Below are positions 41,566 through 54,292 of a stretch of 64,000 nucleotides of DNA, piece by piece. Source of the stretch: Labia minor (taxonomy: Eukaryota; Arthropoda; Insecta; Dermaptera; Spongiphoridae); the NCBI GenBank assembly GCA_963082975.1, contig OY720350.1, forward strand, positions 705,001-769,000, in the 5' to 3' direction. Under the pieces are notes generated by a model. It was not told the origin of the DNA. It saw only the letters and a list, made by a program, of their open reading frames with translations, and did not search any database. How positions within the stretch are numbered: position 1 is the stretch's first letter; every line of letters begins with the position of its first letter. The position numbers and the translations under genes are program-made.

Positions 41566-42931
41566 TTATTTTTTATTTAATTGAATATTTCTTCTTTTCT
41601 ATAATATATATATAATAATATATAAATTTTATCATTGAATAATAAAAAAAAATATTATTTAACCTGAATTAAAATGACTGAATTATATTATCTTTGTTTT
41701 TTATTTTAATTTAATTACTCTATTATTAATTAACTATATATATATATATATATTATATAAAAATTAAAATATGATGATATAAAGTTGTTTTAAATTTTTG
41801 ACATTTTTAAATTGGGTATATTTTTTAAATTTATTAAAATGTCTTTTTTATTTATTATGTTTAAAAGATTCATTTTTATTATGTGATATTAATAAAAAAT
41901 AACGATGCTCTGTGCAAGTCGAATCATGTTGCACATAATTAAATAACAATTGCCAAACAAAGAATATAATATTTTTTTAAATTCTTATATTTAAATATCA
42001 TTTCAATTAAATAATTTATTCTAAAAGGTCTCATTTTAATTAATTTAATAAAATATTTAAATCACCATTCAATTTTTTATTAATAGGCTTCTTTTTTTAT
42101 TTTTAATTTTTAATAAATTCTCTTTTTTTGATATGATATTAATAAAAAATAATATTAAATTGTATATAAATATAAAAATTAGAATATTTGAATTTTTTTA
42201 AATTTTAACACATGTAATCAATCATATGCATTAAGAATTGAAAATTTTTAAAATCAACTTGCTATTAAATTCAGAAAAAAAATACTGATATATAGAATAT
42301 ATAGACTATTCGAATATAATTTAAAACTCTCTTTCTCTCCTTCTATTTTAAATTAAAAAAACGGAGTTTTAAGAAATTTAGATGCCATATGCAACATGGG
42401 TGGGTAAATGAATTGGGCTGGAAGAGGAGGCAATTTATAATTTTCTTCTAATTCAGATTTAGGACAAATCGTACAACATTATATCAAATCTCGCTAAGAA
42501 CATTCAATATTTTTGTACACAAATTATTCAGAGTATTGGCTAAGCGTATCACTCACAATCAGTTTATATTGAAATTTATATAAATTAACAAAGTAAAAAT
42601 TTTTATTTGTCTAAATTTTATTATAATGAATCAAAAAAAATTAAATATATAGATCACATGATTAAGAGAAGCAAAAAACTTGACAGAAAATAACTGTTGG
42701 ATGGAGGTCGGACATGACAGAAACTGTAAGCGAAATCTTCATATTGCGACGAATGATTTTCAAATCCCCTAGCACCACAGAATTTAAGTTTCTTTTAAGG
42801 AAAATAACTATGATCTAAAAAAATTAATAAATGAACTTAATAATAAAAAAACAAATAAATCAATTAATGAATGTATATATTGGTCATTTATCTATAGTTT
42901 TATACCGTTAATTTTTATAAATTGTCTCAAG

Positions 42932-43595
42932 CAGGGCCGCGACGTGGGTGCAAAGCGCCCGTGTGCAAATTTTTAAAAAGCGCCCCCTCTATCAATAGAA
43001 CAATAAAATCAAATAAAACATTTAATTTTGAAAACTGTGTTTATGAATACAGAGGAATTTATCTACATAATAATAGGAAATAACAAAATAATTAACTCAT
43101 TAACAATAGAAACAAGGTTAAATTTCTAGAACAATAAACATAAAAAAAAATTCAAAAATGAAAACATAATACAATATGAAATTCCATCACAAAACTATAC
43201 TATTCGGATTCTTCGAGCCTTTGAAGCTACAAAACCTTTAATAATATCATATATTTCTAAGTTATCCATGATTTCATTTTCTATTGCTATCATAGAAAGA
43301 TCTGTTAAGCGCTCCTGCGACAATGTCGAACGCAAATTCGTTTTTATAATTTTTAACTTAGAGAAGCTTCGTTCACCCGAAGCTACAGTTACGGGCAAGG
43401 TTAGAAAGATACGCAGTAAAACAAACAAATTTGGAAAATATATTTAAACGTGTCGTAGGATTCACGTACACAATTATATTGATTCATTTTTAAAACACTT
43501 AAAATAAAATAAAAAAAGAATGGTCAGTTTGGCGCCCCCTACACCAGGCGCCCGTGGGCAGCGCCCACCTTGCACACGTGCACGCCGCGGCCCTG
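42932..43595 (-). mobile_element. hAT element 2 nested in Helitron A
   Basis: 664 bp. Ends CAGGGCCGCGACGTG and complement CAGGGCCGCGGCGTG. A perfect 8 bp duplication GTCTCAAG lies at 42924-42931 and 43596-43603. Copy B holds the same site unoccupied (46513-46520), proving the insertion. Inside is only a short transposase end. Confidence 0.96.
43195..43428 (-). pseudogene. hAT dimerisation domain fragment in hAT 2
   Basis: Minus strand: LLRIFLTLPVTVASGERSFS, then KLKIIKTNLRSTLSQERLTD and LSMIAIENEIMDNL. This is the TTF/ZMYM-type hAT C-terminal dimerisation domain (the LPVTVASGERSFSKLK block). It is about 77 codons of a normally 600-plus residue transposase. Confidence 0.9.
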
Positions 43596-43759
43596 GTCTC
43601 AAGTCTCTATTTTTGCATTTTCTCAAGTTTCATTATAATTAAAAATATTCAATAATAATCTAGCAATGAAAATAAAATACCAAAATGTAATGATCAAGAA
43701 ATATTATACTCTATTTCACTATTATAACATATACAATACTTAAGAACCATAGGCGGAGG

Positions 43760-44735
43760 AAATATTAGGAGATATCATTGCGGGTTCAGGCCAAATCGAC
43801 CAACATTAATTAAGATATTTTCATTATGACAGATATTAGGAAAAAAACCGCGAATTCAATATTTCTATTCACTAATTATTTGTAGACATTAGTAAAACAT
43901 ACGCATGACTCAATAGATCCGGATAAACTTTTTCAAATTTTCAATCTTCAAATTTGTCTTGAAGGTAGTAAAGAAAGAATAAGATGCGGAAATCAATTGT
44001 AAAATATTAGGTTACCCAGACGACTTAAATATAATAGGAGATTCGGCAATTGCAATTACAGATAATTTAATGGAGGTTTGAAATTAATAGTGATAAGAAA
44101 AAATATTTAGTAACAAAGAGGAAGAGTATTAACATACAAAATCTTAAGATACAAAATGTAGAATTTGAATATGTAGAAAAATTGAATGTAAACACGAAGG
44201 ATAATAATATTTGAGAAGAATTTAAATCGGGGTTGCAATCGGGAAACGCCTGTTATCTGCAATAAAGAGGCTTATCTCTTGAAAATTATTATCAAAGGGA
44301 ATATATAAAAAGATTATTTTGCCTGTTGCATTATATGGGTGGCAGGCATGGTCTATGACCCTTGGAGATGAGAGTAGATTCAGAGTATTTGAGAATAGGA
44401 TTCTTCCCTGCATTTATTGGCCAAAGAAAGATGAGGTCACCGGGTATGGGGGAGACTACATAACAAGAAATTGCATGGCCTCTCTGCATCTTCAGAAATA
44501 GTTAGGGTTATAAAAGGGAAAAAGCTGCGATAGGCAGGGCACGTGGCTAGAATGGGAGAGGAAAAAGATATTGGTGGGAAGACCGATTGGAAAACGTCCG
44601 CTTGGAAAAAAACGCGTAGGAAGGGACGTAAGAGAGATGGAACAAGGGCTCAGGATAGGGACACTTGGAGAAATGTGGTTGTTGCCGCTAAGAACTTTCG
44701 AGTATCTTTGAGCCACATAGGTAGATAGATATAGC
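43760..44735 (+). pseudogene. LINE RT fragment in Helitron A
   Basis: In shifting frames: NREFNISIHQLFVDISK (RT region with a decayed KAYD), LEGSKER-RCGNQL, then LGYPDDLNIIGDS (the catalytic YxDD box, here YPDD). After it come KKYLVTKRKSINIQNLKIQN, the ALYGWQAWSMTLGDESRFRV block, and the tail WxxVARMGEEKDIGGKTDW. Palm sequence between the GNQL and YPDD blocks is missing. Same strand as the Helitron. Not functional. Confidence 0.88.
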
Positions 44736-45073
44736 ATATACAATAATAATATATAATTAATATAGTGATTAAATTAAAATATATTTTTTAAATAAGAACA
44801 CAAAAAGAAATGAATGTTTTATGTAATATACTGATTGAAACAAAATGGATGAAAACCTTTTACTACTTTCAACCACCAAATACTATGTAACACTCGGGGG
44901 TACAGGGGGCGGAGCCCCCGTCTAGGTGTGAAGAGCGCCGAAGGCGCTCTGAGCAGCTAGTCTATATATATAAAAAAAGGTTTTTGTCTGCACATTGCTC
45001 AGAATTTAAAAATTTTTGCATATCTTCGCGTTTCATGACCTCTAGAATCCAAAAGTGACTTTAGAATTTTTCA

Positions 45074-45077
<4 letters not shown>

Positions 45078-45113
<36 letters not shown>

Positions 45114-45143
45114 GGTCTGTCTGTCTGTCGGTCTGTCTGTCCG
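45078..45143. repeat. (GTCT)n array in Helitron B
   Basis: Same imperfect array as in A, with a slightly different repeat number. Confidence 0.95.
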
Positions 45144-46639
45144 GAAAATTACTATTTTATAGACTCAGAATTGGCTGAACCGATTTCTTTGAAATTACAT
45201 CACAATATTCTTATATACCTCTAGAGTAACATAGGCTATAAATTTTATTAATATCTTATCAATAACCGCAGAAATTAATTTTTTAAAGTTTATATAATTC
45301 TCCGTGTTGTTCATTCAAGAGCAGCTCGCGGCTCACTGTCGGCCTAGCGGAATCATTTCAAACAATGAATTATCATAGCTATTCCCAATCAAAGAATTAT
45401 TATAATATTTCCCTTTTTATTTTAAATTCTAATATACAAATATCAATTCAATTAAATAATTTATTCTAAAAGTTCTCAATTTAATTAAAATATTTATTAG
45501 ATCATATTTTTATCTTAAATTATTTTTTATTTAATTGAATATTTCTTCTTTTCTATAATATATATATAATAATATATAAATTTTATCATTGAATAATAAA
45601 AAAAAATATTATTTAACCTGAATTAAAATGACTGAATTATATTATCTTTGTTTTTTATTTTAATTTAATTACTCTATTATTAATTACTAAATATATATAT
45701 ATATTATATAAAAATTAAAATATGATGATATAAAGTTGTTTTAAATTTTTGACATTTTTAAATTGGGTATATTTTTTAAATTTATTAAAATGTCTTTTTT
45801 ATTTATTATGTTTAAAAGATTCATTTTTATTATGTGATATTAATAAAAAATAACGATGCTCTGTGCAAGTCGAATCATGTTGCACATAATTAAATAACAA
45901 TTGCCAAACAAAGAATATAATATTTTTTTAAATTCTTATATTTAAATATCATTTCAATTAAATAATTTATTCTAAAAGGTCTCATTTTAATGCAATTTAT
46001 AATTTTCTTATAATTCAGATTTAGGACAAATCGTACAACATTATATCAAATCTCGCTAAGAACATTCAATATTTTTGTACACAAATTATTCAGAGTATTG
46101 GCTAAGCGTATCACTCACAATCAGTTTATATTGAAATTTATATAAATTAACAAAGTAAAAATTTTTATTTGTTTAAATTTTATTATAATGAATCAAAAAA
46201 AATTAAATATATAGATCACATGATTAAGAGAAACAAAAAACTTAACAGAAAATAACTGTTGGATGGAGGTCGGACATGACAGAAACTGTAAGCGAAATCT
46301 TCATATTGCGACGAATGATTTTCAAATCCCCTGGCACCACAGAATTAGATAAGTTTCTTTTAAGGGAGGAAAATAACTATGATCTAAAAAAATTAATAAT
46401 TGAACTTAATAATAAAAAAAACAAATAAATCAATTAATTAAAATTAATACTATTAATGAATGTATATATTGGTCATTTATCTATAGTTTTATACCGTTAA
46501 TTTTTATAAATTGTCTCAAGTCTCTATTTTTGCATTTTCTCAATTTTCATTATAATTAAAAATATTCAATAATAATCTAGCAATGAAAATAAAATATCAA
46601 AATGTAATGATCAAGATATATTATACTATTATAACAGAG

Positions 46640-47650
46640 AAAATACTTAAGAACCATAGGCGGAGGAAATATTAGGAGATATCATTGCGGGTTCAGGCCA
46701 AATCGATCAACATTAATTAAGATATTTTCATTATGACAGATATTAGGGAAAAAAATCGCGAATTCAATATTTCTGTTCACTAATTATTTGTAGACTTTAG
46801 TAAAAGATACGCATGACTCAATATAGATCAGCATAAACTTTTTCAAATTTTGATCTTCAAATTTGTCTTGAAGGTAGTAAAGAAAGAGTAAGATGCGGAA
46901 ATCAATTGTAAAATATTAGGTTACTCAGACGACTTAAATATAATAGGAGATTCGGCAATTTCAATTACAGATAGCGAGGAAAATTTAATGGAGGTTTGAA
47001 ATTAATAGTGATAAGAAAAAATATTTAGTAACAAAGAGGAAGAGTATTAACATACAAAATCTTAAGATACAAAATGTAGAATTTGAATATGTAGAAAAAT
47101 TGAATGTAATCACGAAGGATAATAATATTTGAGAAGAATTTAAATCGGGGTTGCAATCGGGAAACGCCTGTTATTTGCAATAAAGAGGCTTATCTCTTCA
47201 AAATTATTATCAAAGGGAATATATAAAAAGATTATTTTGCCTGTTGCATTATATGGGTGGGAGGCATGGTCTATGACCCTTGGAGATGAGAGTAGATTCA
47301 GAGTATTTGAGAATAGGATTCTTCCCTGCATTTATTGGCCAAAGAAAGATGAGGTCACCGGGGAATGGGGGAGACAGCATAACAAGAAATTGCATGGTCT
47401 CTCTGCATCTTCAGAAATAGTTAGGGTTATAAAAGGGAAAAAGCTGCGATAGGCAGGGCACGTGGCTAGAATGGGAGAGGAAAGAGATATTGGTGGGAAG
47501 ACCGATTGGAAAACGTCCGCTTGGAAAACCAATGACGCGTAGGAAGGGACGTAAGAGAGATGGAACAAGGGCTCAGGATAGGGACACTTGGAGAAATGTG
47601 GTTGTTGCGGCTAAGAACTTTAGAGTATCTTTGAGCCACATAGGTAGATA
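46640..47650 (+). pseudogene. LINE RT fragment in Helitron B
   Basis: As in A, with the catalytic box as GYSDDLNIIGDS (46919 onwards) and the open stretch 47237-47452 reading MPVALYGWEAWSMTLGDESR, FRVFENRILPCIYWPKKDEV, TGEWGRQHNKKLHGLS. The next frame continues with GHVARMGEERDIGGKTDW. Confidence 0.88.
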
Positions 47651-48351
47651 GATATAACATATACAATAATAATATATATAATTAATATAGTGATTAAATT
47701 AAAATATATTTTTTAAATAAGAACACAAAAAGAAATGAATGTTTTATGTAATATACTGATTGAAACAAAATGGATGAAAACCTTTTAATACTTTCAACCA
47801 CCAAATACTATGTACAACTCGGGGGTACAGGGGGCGGAGCCCCCGTCTAGGTGTGAAGAGCGCCGAAGGCGCTCTGAGCAGCTAGTTATAGTTATAATTG
47901 TAAGTAAATATATCCAAGAATCCTGTATACTTTAACATTAAATATACGAATTTGTTTCGTTTGTTGAGTGTTTGTGAAACTAGAAGGATGTAAAAAAATA
48001 TTCATACTTATTTGTTCCGTTTAATAAATTATATTAACATCTTATATTATATACTTCTAATTATTATACCTTTAATTAATTATTATTATTTATATTATAT
48101 TGTATCAATTCATGTAGTATGATTTAGGGTGGTAGCAAGAAATATTTTTATATATTTATGGCAGACTCGGCATACCTCGACCTAAATTTCTAATACAAAT
48201 AAAAGGTCTTTAAAATTAATTAATCGGAACTGAACCGAAAACCGAAAAAAACGGTATTTTTGCCGGAACGAAAACCGGAACCGAACTGATATTTTTTTTT
48301 ATTGAACCGGAACGAAAACCGAAACGAAAAAAATAACGGTTCGAAGCCCTG

Positions 48352-51053
48352 ATATATATATATATATATATATATCAGTTTAAAATATTGTTAGATACTT
48401 TTAGTAAAAGCAAGTACTAAAAAAATAGTTAAATAAATGATTCCAATGATACCTGAATGTAGGTATGTAAGTTTTATATAATAATGTTGAACATTTACCT
48501 TAAAATTTATAATTTAAGATATTTTGTTGATGATAATTTTGTAAAACTCTGGCTTAGTCTCCAGCTCAACAGTTTATATTTATAAAAGATTTTATTCGAA
48601 AATATTAAATGAAAAAATAAAATTATTTTTCCAAAAAAAAAAAAAAAAAAAAAAAATAAAAATTTGTTTAAATTTTAATTCAAATAATCAATCGAATGTA
48701 AATTAAATTTGTTGCGGTAGGCGGATTCCCCGTGGTAGAAAGACTGAGAACATTTTAGCTAGAAACTTGGATGTTGGATGTTGGATGTGGGGAAACCAAT
48801 TGAGAAACGATCGCGATGGGCGGACGTGAGATCAAACATAATAATAATAGAAATAATTTTCAAGAATTTTGTGGATATTACATTAATGATATCCTAATAA
48901 GTTCTGAAAAAAATTTGCAGATTATCTGTGTCCTATAAAGAAAGTTGCATAACAATTTTAGCTTTTCGTTTCTTTACACTTTAACTAAGATTTTTGAAGC
49001 AAAAAGGTAACGTGGCGGCATTTTAGTTTTTTTTTTTCTGGATTGTGAAAACAAACAAAAATGTATAAAATAAAATAAAAATGAGAAAAATCATAACAAT
49101 TTTATTGTGGCACGTTAGTTACTCCATAAAGATTTTTTTATAACACTTATGGTACGCACATTGAAAAAAAAATCGCCATTCCTGTTTTAGAATATAGTAT
49201 ATATATAATATATATATTATATTAAATTGTGTCGATGGATTTCCATTGTTCTAGTGTCTAGCCTGTATACCTCCTATACACAATACTACTATTATTATTT
49301 TACAAATGCATTTTTCTTTAAGACCAACTTACTTCTTTATTGCAAATGGATTCCATTATTTATATCATATCAATTTTTACTACTACAGTAGATAAAATAA
49401 CATTAGATATAATAATAATCTAAAAAATATAGGATAGGTAGAAATTTTTTAGAAACTTTATTTATTATTTGTTCATAGAATAATTCTGAATATATTATAT
49501 TTTTATTTTAAAATCTAATCTAATAAACAGAAATAAATTATTTGAATGTTGTTTATTAAATATTTTAAAATTAATTATTCATATTGATGATAAGTGGCTT
49601 ATTTTTTTGATTGTCTATCAAAATTTTTGTTGGAAAGGTTATCAACAAAAATTATATATCATAGGGAAATGAACTTTGATTTTTTTTTTTTTTTTTTTTT
49701 TTTTTTATTTGATTTTTTTAATTTTTTTTTTTAAAAACAAGTTAGAGAGAAAGAAAAGAGACTGGAATGTTTCTTGTTGTTGGCCAAGAGGAAGAAGAAT
49801 TAATGAATAATCTATTCATGTTGTATGGAAAAAATTATTCTAATCGGATGAATGAATGAATGAATGGTGAAGAGAAGAAGAATGTCTTGTTTCTCGATAT
49901 TGATTATGCCACTAATCATTCATCCTTTAATATTTCTTGTGTGTTAATCAAAGATATAATAGCTATTTAATATAAATAAATAAATATCGATATATTTAAT
50001 TAAGTATATATTCGTATATAAAATATATTATATTCTTTATTGTAACACACACAGACACACACACATACACACACATTTTACATAAGAAAAGAAAAGAAAA
50101 GAAAATGAAATGAAAATTAATAGAAATAATTGGAAATTTTTTTTAAAAGATATTTTCAAAATTTCCAAAAAAAAAAACAAAACAAAAAAAATGTTACAAA
50201 TTAAAAAGATAAGATAATATTTAATAAATGTTTATTTGTACATCATGCTAAAAATACTTTTTTCTGTTAATACGTTAAAATGTTAAAATGCATGATGATT
50301 CGTGGAGCTAATATATAAAAATCTCCACATGTGAAATTTGGTGTGATTTCTATCGTCTATCAGTAAAAAATAAACTTTTTAATAAATTTATTTGTTTATG
50401 TTTAAATTTATATAAAATTTGCCTAAATTATTTTTTCTTTTTAATTTCAAAATTCAAAATTAATTAATTAATTAATTGTATATAATATAAACATCAGATG
50501 GCGTTCAATCTATTTTCTTTTTCGGACTTGGTTTCAAAAGCTTGCAGTGTTTGTCAAATAACGAATATTTACCAAATACCGAGCACCAAGTTTAGATGCC
50601 TGTATTGGAGTTGGCCTAATAACAAATATTCGTCGAATGTGCTCGCACCCGAATGTTTGTGCTCGGCATACGAGTGAGTATACTGGAGTATACCAAGCAC
50701 AGGGCAAGCAACCCATCCACACACATCCACGGTGTGTTTTACAAATGTTTTGCTCTAATATTTGGCAAAAACACCGCATGTCTGGAGCCGACTTTAGAAA
50801 CGAATACATTTCAAATAAACTTATAAACTAATAATAATTTTAAAATAATAATAATAATAATAATAATTTAAGATTACCTATATGATCCAAAATATTTTAT
50901 TAAATTAATTAAAATGAGAATTTATAGAATAAATTATTTAAATGAAATGATATTATATTGGAATATTAGAAACCTAAAATAAATAATTAAATATTAAAAT
51001 TAAAATATTAAAATATTAATTTGTATGAGGATTGCTAGAATTATTATATTATA
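48352..51053. other. Spacer with minor relics
   Basis: Around 48700-48850 (plus) RKTENILARNLDVG-type words suggest a LINE tail remnant. A run of A at 48633-48655 and T at 49682-49706; (CA)n at 50047-50075. At 50545-50780 are ends GCAGTGTTTGTCAAATA and complement GCGGTGTTTTTGCCAAATA, a possible small hAT-like element without a clear target duplication. No gene is seen. Confidence 0.4.
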
Positions 51054-51289
51054 CTAGCTGCTCAGAGCGCCTTCGGCGCTCTTCACACCTAGACGGGGGC
51101 TCCGCCCCCTGTACCCCCGAGTGGTACATAGTATTTGGTGGTTGAAAGTAGTAAAAGGTTTTCATCCATTTTGTTTCAATCAGTATATTACATAAAACAT
51201 TCATTTCTTTTTGTGTTCTTATTTAAAAAATCTATTTTAATTTAATCACTATATTAATTATATATATTATTATTGTATATGTTATATCT

Positions 51290-52300
51290 ATCTACCTATG
51301 TGGCTCAAAGATACTCGAAAGTTCTTAGCCGCAACAACCACATTTCTCCAAGTGTCCCTATCCTGAGCCCTTGTTCCATCTCTCTTACGTCCCTTCCTAC
51401 GCGTCATTGGTTTTCCAAGCGGACGTTTTCCAATCGGTCTCCCCACCAATATCCTTTTCCTCTCCCATTCTAGCCACGTGCCCTGCCTATCGCAGCTTTT
51501 TCCCTTTTATAACCCTAACTATTTCTGAAGATGCAGAGAGACCATGCAATTTCTTGTTCTGCAGTCTCTCCCATTCCCCGGTGACCTCATCTTTCTTTGG
51601 CCAATAAATGCAGGGAAGAATCCTATTCTCAAATACTCTGAATCTACTCTCATCTCCAAGGGTCATAGACCATGCCTCCCACCCATATAATGCAACAGGA
51701 AATTAATTTTTTTATATATTCCCTTTGATAATAATTTTGATGAGATAAGCCTCTTTATTGCAAGATAACAGGCGTCTCCCGATTGCAACCCCGATTTAAA
51801 TTCTTCTCAAATATTATTATCCTTCGTGATTACATTCAATTTTTCTACATATTCAAATTTTACATTTTGTATATTAAGATTTTGTATGTTAATACTCTTC
51901 CTCTTTGTTACTAAATATTTTTTCTTATCACTATTAATTTCAAACCTCCATTAATTTTTCCTCGCTGTTTGTAATTGCAATTGCCGAATCTCCTATTATA
52001 TTTAAGTCGTCTGGGTAACCTAATATTTTACAATTGATTTCCGCATCTTACTCTTTTTTTACTATCTTCAAGACAAATTTGAAGATCAAAATTTGAAAAA
52101 GTTTATCCGAATCTATTGAGTCATGCCTATGTTTTACTAAAGTCTACAAATAATTAGTGAACAGAAATATTGCATTAGCGGTTTTTTTCCTAATATCTGT
52201 CATAATGAAAATATCTTAATTAATGTTGTTCGATTTGGCCTGAACCAGCAATGAGATCTAATATTTCCTCCGCCTATGGTTCTTAAGTATTGTATATGAT
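51290..52300 (-). pseudogene. LINE RT fragment in Helitron D
   Basis: Minus-strand homologue of the fragment in A and B, from the ARMGEExDIGG tail (about 51460) to the YPDD box (about 52010) and the REFN region (about 52170). Stops and a few indels, e.g. around 51560. Confidence 0.87.
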
Positions 52301-54192
52301 ATAATAGTGAAATAGAGTATAATATTTCTTGATCATTACATTTTGGTTTTTTATTTTCATTGCTAGATTATTATTGAATATTTTTAATTATAATGAAACT
52401 TGAGAAAATGCAAAAATAGAGACTTGAGACAATTTATAAAAATTAACGGTATAAAACTATAGATAAATTACCAATATATACATTCATAAATAGTATTAAT
52501 TTAAATTAATTGATTTATTTGTTTTTTTATTATTAAGATCATTTATTAATTTTTTTAGATCATAGTTAATTTCCTCCCTTAAAAGAAACTTATCTAATTC
52601 TGTGGTGCTAGGGGATTTGAAAATTATTAGTCGCAATATGAAGATTTCGCTTACAGTTTCTGTCATGTCCGACCTCCATCCAACAGTTATTTTCTGTCAA
52701 GTTTTTTGCTTCTCTTAATCATGTGATCTATATATTTAATTTTTTTTGATTCATTATAATAAAATTTAAACAAATAAAAATTTTTACTTTGTTAATTTAT
52801 ATAAATTTCAATATAAACTGATTGTGAGTGATACGCTTAGCCAATACTCTGAATATTTTGTGTACAAAAATATTGAATGTTCTTAGCGAGATTTGATATA
52901 ATGTTGTACGATTTGTCCTAAATCTGAATTAGAAGAAAATTATAAATTGCCTCCTCTTCCAGCCCAATTCATTTACCCACCCATGTTGCATATGGCATCT
53001 AAATTTCTTAAAACTCCGTTTTTTTAATTTAAAATAGAAGGAGAGAAAGAGTTTTAAATTATATTCGAATAGTCTATATATTCTATATATCAGTATTTTT
53101 TTTCTGAATTTAATAGCAAGTTGATTTTAAAAATTTTCCATTCTTAATGCATATGATTGATTACATGTGTTAAAATTTAAAAAAATTCAAATATTCTAAT
53201 TTTTATATTTATATATACAATTTAATATTATTTTTTATTAATATCATATCAAAAAAAGAGAATTTATTAAAAATTAAAAATAAAAAAAGAAGCCTATTAA
53301 TAAAAAATTGAATGGTGATTTAAATATTTTATTAAATTAATTAAAATGAGACCTTTTAGAATAAATTATTTAATTGAAATGATATTTAAATATAAGAATT
53401 TAAAAAAATATTATATTCTTTGTTTGGCAATTGTTATTTAATTATGTGCAACATGATTCGACTTGCACAGAGCATCGTTATTTTTTATTAATATCACATA
53501 ATAAAAATGAATCTTTTAAACATAATAAATAAAAAAGACATTTTAATAAATTTAAAAAATATACCCAATTTAAAAATGTCAAAAATTTAAAACAACTTTA
53601 TATCATCATATTTTAATTTTTATATAATATATATATATATATATAGTTAATTAATAATAGAGTAATTAAATTAAAATAAAAAACAAAGATAATATAATTC
53701 AGTCATTTTAATTCAGGTTAAATAATATTTTTTTTTATTATTCAATGATAAAATTTATATATTATTATATATATATTATAGAAAAGAAGAAATATTCAAT
53801 TAAATAAAAAATAATTTAAGATAAAAATATGATCTAATAAATATTTTAATTAAATTGAGAACTTTTAGAATAAATTATTTAATTGAATTGATATTTGTAT
53901 ATTAGAATTTAAAATAAAAAGGGAAATATTATAATAATTCTTCGATTGGGAATCTCTATGATAATTCATTGTTTGAAATGATTCCGCTTGGCCGACAGTG
54001 AGCCGCGAGCTGCTCTTGAATGAACAACACGGAGAATTATATAAACTTTAAAAAATTAATTTCTGCGGTTATTGATAAGATATTAATAAAATTTATAGCC
54101 TATGTTACTCTAGAGGTATATAAGAATATTGTGATGTAATTTCAAAGAAATCGGTTCAGCCAATTCTGAGTCTATAAAATAGTAATTTTCCG

Positions 54193-54193
<1 letters not shown>

Positions 54194-54291
<98 letters not shown>

Positions 54292-54292
54292 G
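54194..54292. repeat. (GACA)n array in Helitron D, expanded
   Basis: About 24 almost perfect repeats, without the interrupting variants seen in A, B and C. The array lies at the same place, about 110 bp from the 5' end. Confidence 0.96.

Larger units (their letters stand above)
38530..44960 (+). mobile_element. Helitron copy A (interrupted)
   Basis: 5' end TCTATATATATAAAAAA at 38530 with host A at 38529. 3' end: stem GAGCGCC-GAA-GGCGCTC, then TGAGCAG and CTAG at 44957-44960. Order inside: 5' lead, (GTCT)n array, a TTGGCTGAACCGATTTCTTT block, AT-rich filler, a LINE RT fragment, GC-rich 3' block. It is interrupted by copy C (39081-41565) and by hAT 2 (42932-43595); without them it is about 3.27 kb. 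No RepHel gene remains, so it is non-autonomous. Confidence 0.92.
44961..47885 (+). mobile_element. Helitron copy B, in direct tandem with A
   Basis: Starts TCTATATATATAAAAAA at 44961, immediately after the CTAG of copy A with no base between. Ends GAGCAGCTAG at 47885 with host T at 47886. 2925 bp. It matches A closely but lacks about 390 bp corresponding to A 42042-42430, and has neither nested insertion. It therefore supplies empty sites for copy C and hAT 2. Confidence 0.94.
37821..48351 (+). mobile_element. hAT element 1, host of a transposon nest
   Basis: Left end CAGGGCTTCGAACCGGAACT and right end complement CAGGGCTTCGAACCG, flanked by ATATATAT on both sides (37813-37820 and 48352-48359). 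This is the hAT length, although the repeat is low in complexity. Near both ends the same block of about 55 bp (AACTGAACCGAAAACCG, GGTATTTTTGCCGGAACG) occurs in direct orientation. Without the nested elements the hAT would be about 1.2 kb and keeps only the end of a transposase gene, so it was already non-autonomous or decayed. Confidence 0.88.

Noticed and set aside
44961..44961. Reading A and B as two independent adjacent insertions
   Set aside because: The base before B is the final G of A, which breaks the A/T rule that the outer ends obey; a tandem dimer is simpler.
50534..50831. Open frames on both strands with Cys-rich content
   Set aside because: Both overlap a possible small inverted-repeat element and share no known domain.
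54194..54292. Regular short repeats that might suggest a CRISPR-like or satellite array
   Set aside because: The unit is 4 bp with no spacers, and it lies at a fixed place in a Helitron; a microsatellite.
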